From: Ferroplasma sp037442045
GTDB taxonomy: Archaea > Thermoplasmatota > Thermoplasmata > Thermoplasmatales > Thermoplasmataceae
Direction of reading: 5' to 3'
DNA: 10,260 bases
Assembly (NCBI RefSeq): GCF_037442045.1
Contig: NZ_JBBIRC010000047.1
Span: 1 to 10,260 of the forward strand
In this document: positions 6,348 to 10,260 of the stretch, in pieces
How the letters are laid out: each line of letters starts with the position of its first letter
Numbering within the stretch: the first letter of the stretch is position 1
The notes under the pieces: generated by a model
The model's input: only the letters and a program-made list of their open reading frames with translations
Told to the model about the DNA's origin: nothing
Database searches by the model: none
Position numbers and translations under genes: made by a program

Positions 6348-8240
6348 TTAAATAGCTTTTTCACCAAATCTTTTTTCAAGTTCAATGAACTGCTTATTTA
6401 TTTCCTCAGGCACAGGGTTTATGGATAAAATAAATTGTTTAATCTCATTTAGCTCTTTATTCCATTCTGTGCTGTCAATGGATAATAATCTTTCCACATC
6501 ATCTTTTGATATGTTTAGCCCTGTTGTGTTTATATCTTCAGGTTTTGGCATAAATCCCAATTTTGTCCTGTTTACAGGTGCTGTGCCATTTATTCTATTT
6601 ATCATCCATTCTATTACCCTTATATTTTCACCATAGCCGGGCCATATGTATTTGCCACTCTGGTCTTTTCTGAACCAGTTCACATAGAATATAGAAGGCA
6701 ATTTAAGGTTCTTATTGCTAAACGAGAGCCAGTGTTCAAGGTACTGTGATATGTTATAACCAATGAAAGGCCTCATGGCCATAGGGTCCCTTCTAACTTT
6801 TCCAACGGTGCCTTCTGCGGCTGCGGTCTGCTCTACACCCATTGATGAGCCTAAAAGAACTCCATGATTCCAGCTAAACGCCTGATATACAAGCGGTACA
6901 GTATCTTTTCTTCGCCCCCCAAATATTATGCCGCTTAATGGAACGCCATTCGGATTATTGAAATCGCCTGAAAGTTCTGGATACTGCTGTACTGGCGTTG
7001 TAAATCTTGAATTGGGGTGTGCTGCCTTTTTATCTGTACCATGAATAAATTCTTTTCCGGTCCAGTCTGTTATTGTTCCCTCAGGAAGTGGAAGGTCATC
7101 CCACCATGGCTCCATATTTTCAGTTAATCCAACATTTGTAAATATTGTATTTTTATTTATAGAGTTCATGGCATTTGGATTTGTCTTCATGCTGGTCCCA
7201 GGAACAACCCCAAAAAAGCCGCTTTCCGGATTAACTGCATATAATCTACCATCATTTCCTGGCCTGATCCATGCTATATCATCACCAATAAGCCTTGTTT
7301 TCCAGCCTGCTTTTGTATACATTTCAGGAGGTTTTATCATGGCGAGGTTTGTTTTTCCACTGGCGCTTGGGAATGCCGCAGCAAAATAATATTTCTCTTG
7401 AGCTGGCGTTTCAACTTCAAGAAGAAGCATGTGTTCTGCAAGTGTGCCTTCCTTTCTCGCATTAGCACTGGCTATTCTCAGTGCATGGCATTTTTTGCCT
7501 AAAAGTGCGTTTCCACCATAGGCAGAATTTAAGCTAATTATATGCGCATCGTATGACGTTCTTCTAAATGGAAAGTGAAGTATATACTTATTTTCTGGAT
7601 CAAGGTTTAATGAAGCATGTATTCCTCTGACCCAGTCTTTGTCTTTATTGGAATTGTCAATTGCCTTTTGCCCCATATGTGTCATAATTTTCATATTTGC
7701 CACGACATATGGGCTATCTGTGATTTCCACACCAAGTTCAGAGAATTTTGAGTTCATTGGGCCCATGAGGTATGGAACAACATACATTGTTTTTCCTTCC
7801 ATTCCATTCTTAAGAAGTTTTGAAACTATTCTCTCTGCCTCATTAATTTGCATAAAATTATTTAAGGGGCCAACATCGTTTTTGTTATCAGCACATATAA
7901 ATGTAGCTTTTTCGGTTCTTGCAACATCCGTAAGTGCGCTTCTATAGAGATAACTTCCTGGATATGATTTTTCATTCAATTTAATTATTTCATCCCTGTC
8001 CAGCATCCCATTAATAATAGTCTGATATTCTTTATCGCTGCCATCACAAAAATATATATCTTCTGGATTTGTGAGTGCGGCTATATCCTCTGCCCATGTT
8101 TCTATATTCATTTTTCCTGAATATTCCATTACATCACCATAATCAGATAAAATTAAAATTTTATTCTGATTTAATAGATTATCGAATGAAGTATTTAAAA
8201 GATTTTCTATTATTTGCCATTTATTTTGATTATACTTCAA
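6348..8240 (-). CDS. pckG: Phosphoenolpyruvate carboxykinase (GTP-dependent)
   Basis: PEP carboxykinase converts oxaloacetate and GTP to phosphoenolpyruvate, CO2 and GDP, the committed gluconeogenic step. The sequence follows the GTP class: YGGNALLGKKCHALRIAS (241-258), LAEHM (267-271), the P-loop FPSASGKTNLAM (290-301), LIGDDIAW (317-324), NPESGFFGVVPGTSM (337-351), GGRRKDTVPL (441-450) and the nucleotide-site region FRKDQSGKYIWPGYGEN (523-539). By alignment to rat enzyme the Mn ligands are Lys250, His270 and Asp321. The reactive P-loop Cys288 of animal enzymes is Ser294 here. The start is uncertain: TTG gives 630 residues and has a TATA box about 34 bases upstream, but ATGs at 8129 (Met38) and 8111 (Met44) would give lengths and N-termini closer to bacterial enzymes. 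It is probably monocistronic, downstream of an IS607 transposon on the same strand. Confidence 0.95.
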   Translation of the reverse strand: MKYNQNKWQIIENLLNTSFDNLLNQNKILILSDYGDVMEYSGKMNIETWAEDIAALTNPEDIYFCDGSDKEYQTIINGMLDRDEIIKLNEKSYPGSYLYRSALTDVARTEKATFICADNKNDVGPLNNFMQINEAERIVSKLLKNGMEGKTMYVVPYLMGPMNSKFSELGVEITDSPYVVANMKIMTHMGQKAIDNSNKDKDWVRGIHASLNLDPENKYILHFPFRRTSYDAHIISLNSAYGGNALLGKKCHALRIASANARKEGTLAEHMLLLEVETPAQEKYYFAAAFPSASGKTNLAMIKPPEMYTKAGWKTRLIGDDIAWIRPGNDGRLYAVNPESGFFGVVPGTSMKTNPNAMNSINKNTIFTNVGLTENMEPWWDDLPLPEGTITDWTGKEFIHGTDKKAAHPNSRFTTPVQQYPELSGDFNNPNGVPLSGIIFGGRRKDTVPLVYQAFSWNHGVLLGSSMGVEQTAAAEGTVGKVRRDPMAMRPFIGYNISQYLEHWLSFSNKNLKLPSIFYVNWFRKDQSGKYIWPGYGENIRVIEWMINRINGTAPVNRTKLGFMPKPEDINTTGLNISKDDVERLLSIDSTEWNKELNEIKQFILSINPVPEEINKQFIELEKRFGEKAI

Positions 8241-8268
8241 AGTATATGTTGGAATTGATTAAAATTTG

Positions 8269-8278
8269 CTTTTATAAA
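8269..8278 (-). promoter_or_regulatory. TATA-box promoter of pckG
   Basis: TTTATAAAAG on the minus strand predicts a transcript start near 8248, a few bases before the TTG codon at 8240. It supports the long form of the protein; a weaker A/T-rich stretch at 8146-8160 could instead serve the ATG at 8129. Confidence 0.45.
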
Positions 8279-8361
8279 GGAAGTTTTTAAATAGTAAAAA
8301 GGTGTTTACTGGGTTTGTTATTTACGATAAATTATTTCAGAAACCATATTATTTCTTTATA

Positions 8362-8386
8362 GCATAAAATGAAAATTATTTTATGC
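8362..8386. repeat. Perfect inverted repeat (9-bp stem, 7-base loop)
   Basis: GCATAAAAT at 8362-8370 and ATTTTATGC at 8378-8386 are exact reverse complements around the loop GAAAATT. It lies about 90 bases upstream of the pckG TATA box and outside the likely transposon. It could be an operator for a dimeric regulator or a transcript-end hairpin. Being AT-rich, it could also be chance. Confidence 0.5.
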
Positions 8387-8479
8387 GTATCCATTAGATT
8401 ATTTTGATTATAAATTTATTCCTAATTTTTAGTTAAAAAGCAGGATTTATTAAAAGTTGAAAATACTCAAAAATATTTA

Positions 8480-8640
8480 CAAAAAACATTGGTTTGCACA
8501 TAAAACGGTTATCGTTCTTAAAACATTGTGCATTGTTATGCAACATGTTCATTCGCAGCGTAAGCAGTCTCAGTCCTTCCTGTTTCAGGCATGTCAGGTA
8601 TGCCCAATGTACAGGTATTCATCCTTCATGGACTGCCAGG
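8480..8640 (-). ncRNA. Candidate omega-RNA / right end of the IS607 transposon
   Basis: TnpB nucleases use a guide RNA transcribed from the 3' end of tnpB through the transposon right end. Here the sequence after the tnpB stop keeps the transposon's composition for about 110 bases. It folds readily on the minus strand: CCTGAAACAGG at 8578-8588, an imperfect 10-bp stem (8 of 10 paired) at 8524-8547 with a 4-base loop, and AACG/CGTT at 8504-8516. The 5' limit inside tnpB and the 3' limit are guesses. The existence of the RNA is inferred from the family, and no transcript evidence is available here. Confidence 0.35.
8524..8547. repeat. Imperfect hairpin downstream of tnpB
   Basis: CATTGTGCAT (8524-8533) and ATGCAACATG (8538-8547) pair at eight of ten positions around the loop TGTT, with two central mismatches. 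It lies 46 bases after the tnpB stop and is a candidate structural element of the omega-RNA or of the transposon end. Confidence 0.5.
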
Positions 8641-9760
8641 AGGCTGACGCACTCACGGGGAACGGTTCTCCGCAAAGGTCAAGGCCACGGAGGGCTATTG
8701 CAAGTGATGCAATCCTGTCCCTGTTGTAGTCCTGACCACAGTTTGTACATCTGGATATTTTCCACCTTGGGTGCTTTAATTTACCACCGCATACAGGACA
8801 CTCGGATGAGGTCCCACGTGGATTAATATATACTATTTTTCTTTCAGATTTGTATTCAACCATTTTCTGGAATTGATAATATGGCCATCTGTTCAGGTAT
8901 GTCCGGAATTTCTTACCCTTATCATCACCACTCTTCCTTATTCCTTTTAGGTCTTCGAATACAAATGATGCTTCAGGGTTATCCTTCACCAGTTTTGCTG
9001 AGGTTTTGTGCATTGCATCCTTTATTATTTTTCTCTGCCTTCCCCTTGCCTGTTTCAGTTTCCTGCTGCGCTTTGCAGGATTCCTCACATGCTTCTGCAG
9101 TTTCTGCCTCCTCCTCGAGAAGCTATTCTGGATCTTTGCAATGTTTTTCACATGTACTGTATCCACATTTGTGATCTGGTTGTCTGCAGGATTGATTGTG
9201 GTGAGATCTATGGTATTGAAGTTCAGGTCAGCACCTATGATACTGTTTCCATAGGTCTTTTTATCAGGTATGGAGAAGGATATTGAAACTATATTATCTG
9301 TTATAAGTACTTCTGATATTTTGTATTTTGAATAATATATCCATTTCTTGTTACTGCTGTTTACTGGAATGTATTCATATTCACCGGGCTTAATGGTTAT
9401 CCTGATAGTACTGTCAACGATCTTCACAAGTTCACTGTCAAGTCTCATTGAGAGTTTCTTAACTTCCGGCTCTTTCTTCTTTTTTCTGTTCTTCCTGAAT
9501 GACCTGAGAATTGCTATGGAAGATCTGCATACCGGATTGATGTGGTGCCTTGCATAATCATATGTGGAGTCAAACCATGGCTTTATTTCTTTCCTGAGAT
9601 CAATGGGAGATGGAATCTTACCATTTATTATCCTTAACTCCTCTGCATTCATGACACCTTCATGGATGGCATTCTTCATGTCATACAGGTATTCCATCAG
9701 AACAGGCGATGGTTCGTATAATGCCACCATACTGAACGTTTGGAACCGGAAGATTTCCAT
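8594..9760 (-). CDS. tnpB: TnpB, RNA-guided nuclease of the IS607 element
   Basis: This 388-residue protein is a TnpB (OrfB), ancestor-type relative of Cas12. It should cut DNA using a guide RNA made from the transposon end, which helps keep the element in the genome. The RuvC-like nuclease appears intact: Asp178 in IIGADLNFNT (RuvC I), Glu269 in FVFEDLKG (RuvC II) and Asp348 in YNRDRIASLAIA (RuvC III). Between II and III is a zinc ribbon with Cys321, Cys324, Cys338 and Cys341. A basic helix pair (about 205-247) rich in Arg/Lys matches the bridge region, and the N-terminal part (1-170) is the recognition domain. Length is within the usual 350-420. The ATG is seven bases after the tnpA stop. 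Stop codons, frameshifts and missing active-site residues were looked for and not found. Confidence 0.93.
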   Translation of the reverse strand: MEIFRFQTFSMVALYEPSPVLMEYLYDMKNAIHEGVMNAEELRIINGKIPSPIDLRKEIKPWFDSTYDYARHHINPVCRSSIAILRSFRKNRKKKKEPEVKKLSMRLDSELVKIVDSTIRITIKPGEYEYIPVNSSNKKWIYYSKYKISEVLITDNIVSISFSIPDKKTYGNSIIGADLNFNTIDLTTINPADNQITNVDTVHVKNIAKIQNSFSRRRQKLQKHVRNPAKRSRKLKQARGRQRKIIKDAMHKTSAKLVKDNPEASFVFEDLKGIRKSGDDKGKKFRTYLNRWPYYQFQKMVEYKSERKIVYINPRGTSSECPVCGGKLKHPRWKISRCTNCGQDYNRDRIASLAIALRGLDLCGEPFPVSASASWQSMKDEYLYIGHT

Positions 9761-9767
9761 GGATGTG

Positions 9768-10260
9768 TCATGGCTTCACCGCTTTAAGTATGTCTTTCAT
9801 CTTCTGTGATTTAAGTCCGTATAATCTTGCAGAGAATGATGTGATTATGGATATTAGATCATTTGTTAGTTCTTTATTTGCTGAAGCTATCTCTTCCCCA
9901 TCCACCTCAACTATATCAGTGCCATGAATTGCACATATCTGCTCCAAAAGATCAAAGCCAAATCTTGCAAGCCTATCTTTATGTGTTATGTATATAATAG
10001 AAACCTTATCCTTCTCTATGAGTTCAAGAAGTTCTTTGAATCCTTTCCTGTTAAATCTCATGCCACTGTTTATGTCTGAAAATACTTTAGAAACAGGGGA
10101 AATTGATTTCAGTCTTATAATCTGTTTCTCAAGGTCTTCCTTCTGCTCTATTGAAGAAACTCTTGCATAGATGTAAGTAACTCTTCCGTTCTGTATTCCA
10201 AGGATTCTGTTGATCTCACTTTCAGGTATTCTCCTGAAATTGTTCTGCATTCTCACGCAT
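9768..10260 (-). CDS. tnpA: IS607 TnpA serine recombinase, partial (N-terminus beyond the window)
   Basis: At least 162 residues of a serine-recombinase transposase that excises and inserts the element. Counting from an internal GTG at 10254-10256, the resolvase domain shows YIYARVSSIEQKEDLEKQ (28-45) with the nucleophile Ser34, DINSGMRFNRKGF (61-73) and THKDRLARFGFDLLE (91-105) with its conserved Asp-Arg-Leu-Ala-Arg. The C-terminal helix ELTNDLISIITSFSARLYG (129-147) is typical of IS607. Full IS607 TnpA is about 190-215 residues and begins with a MerR-like helix-turn-helix ending in a (G/N)-x-R-R-(Y/I) then (S/P)ESEI segment; here NNFRRIPESEINRILG (5-20) matches that end. The frame is open to the window edge, so the HTH most likely lies just outside, and the GTG is not the true start. 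Confidence 0.88.
   Translation of the reverse strand, partial: CVRMQNNFRRIPESEINRILGIQNGRVTYIYARVSSIEQKEDLEKQIIRLKSISPVSKVFSDINSGMRFNRKGFKELLELIEKDKVSIIYITHKDRLARFGFDLLEQICAIHGTDIVEVDGEEIASANKELTNDLISIITSFSARLYGLKSQKMKDILKAVKP

Larger units (their letters stand above)
8241..8593. other. Gene-free stretch between tnpB and pckG
   Basis: These 353 bases hold no supported gene. From pckG outward they contain its promoter (8269-8278), very AT-rich sequence with a perfect hairpin at 8362-8386, a palindromic TATAAATTTA at 8409-8418, and then, from about 8480, sequence of more balanced composition continuous with the transposon, including hairpins at 8504-8516 and 8524-8547. The composition change around 8460-8490 is the best visible hint of the transposon right end; IS607 elements lack terminal inverted repeats, so the junction cannot be fixed from one copy. 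Confidence 0.5.
8480..10260 (-). mobile_element. IS607-family insertion sequence (5' end outside the window)
   Basis: The element is recognised by the pair tnpA (serine recombinase) then tnpB, seven bases apart on the same strand, which is the IS607 arrangement. The left (tnpA) end lies beyond base 10260; the right end is placed only roughly near 8460-8525 by a composition change. IS607 elements have no terminal inverted repeats and make no target duplication, so none is expected. Both visible genes are uninterrupted, so the copy could be active or recently acquired. Confidence 0.8.

Noticed and set aside
8457..9286. Several plus-strand open frames of 82-110 codons antisense to tnpB and its 3' flank
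   Set aside because: They overlap each other and the conserved TnpB frame, and their Ser/Cys/Leu-rich translations look like mirror frames with no recognisable domain.
9768..10256. tnpA as a complete 162-residue gene starting at GTG
   Set aside because: The family's MerR-like HTH would be missing while its last residues are present, and the frame stays open to the window edge, so it is better read as cut by the window.
10258..10260. ATG at the extreme right edge on the minus strand
   Set aside because: It is out of frame with tnpA and leads nowhere conserved.
8241..10260. Terminal inverted repeats or target duplication around the transposon
   Set aside because: None is seen, none is expected for IS607, and the left end is outside the window.
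1..10260. CRISPR array, defence island or prophage genes
   Set aside because: No regularly spaced direct repeats and no phage or defence-type proteins other than the transposon-encoded TnpB are visible.

Overview
The window looks like chromosomal DNA from an acidophilic, moderately thermophilic archaeon of the Thermoplasmatales (Ferroplasma, Acidiplasma, Cuniculiplasma or Picrophilus type). The reasons are low GC, AGG/ATA-rich codon use, TATA-like boxes about 20-35 bases before most starts with almost no Shine-Dalgarno sequences (leaderless transcription), a DUF929-like membrane protein and an archaeal-style IS607 transposon. The order is an inference from protein character; no database was searched.

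Layout from left to right. Positions 1-2137 (minus) hold prpD and prpB, an overlapping pair encoding 2-methylcitrate dehydratase and methylisocitrate lyase, the last steps of propionyl-CoA breakdown to pyruvate and succinate. An AT-rich divergent control region (2138-2444) follows, then three plus-strand genes: a membrane-anchored DUF929-like protein (2445-3293), cbiH (3331-4074, cobalamin ring-contracting methyltransferase) and a radical SAM enzyme (4112-5188). This last gene converges, with only 12 bases between stops, on a second and unrelated radical SAM/SPASM-like gene (5201-6277, minus). Upstream of that on the same strand is GTP-dependent PEP carboxykinase (6348-8240). The right end (about 8460-10260) is an IS607-family transposon: tnpB with an intact RuvC triad and zinc ribbon, and the 3' part of the serine-recombinase gene tnpA, which runs off the edge. 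The 353-base stretch between tnpB and pckA probably carries the transposon right end, a possible omega-RNA and a perfect AT-rich hairpin.

How the genes fit together: PrpD/PrpB feed pyruvate and succinate into central metabolism, and PEP carboxykinase draws oxaloacetate into gluconeogenesis, so the window has a carbon-salvage theme. CbiH and the two radical SAM proteins may share a tetrapyrrole theme, but that is inference. Apart from the transposon this is mostly ordinary chromosome. The best leads are the TnpB/omega-RNA locus, the two unassigned radical SAM enzymes, the DUF929-like protein with a half-lost CxxC motif, and the divergent control region. No clearly new multi-gene system is visible.
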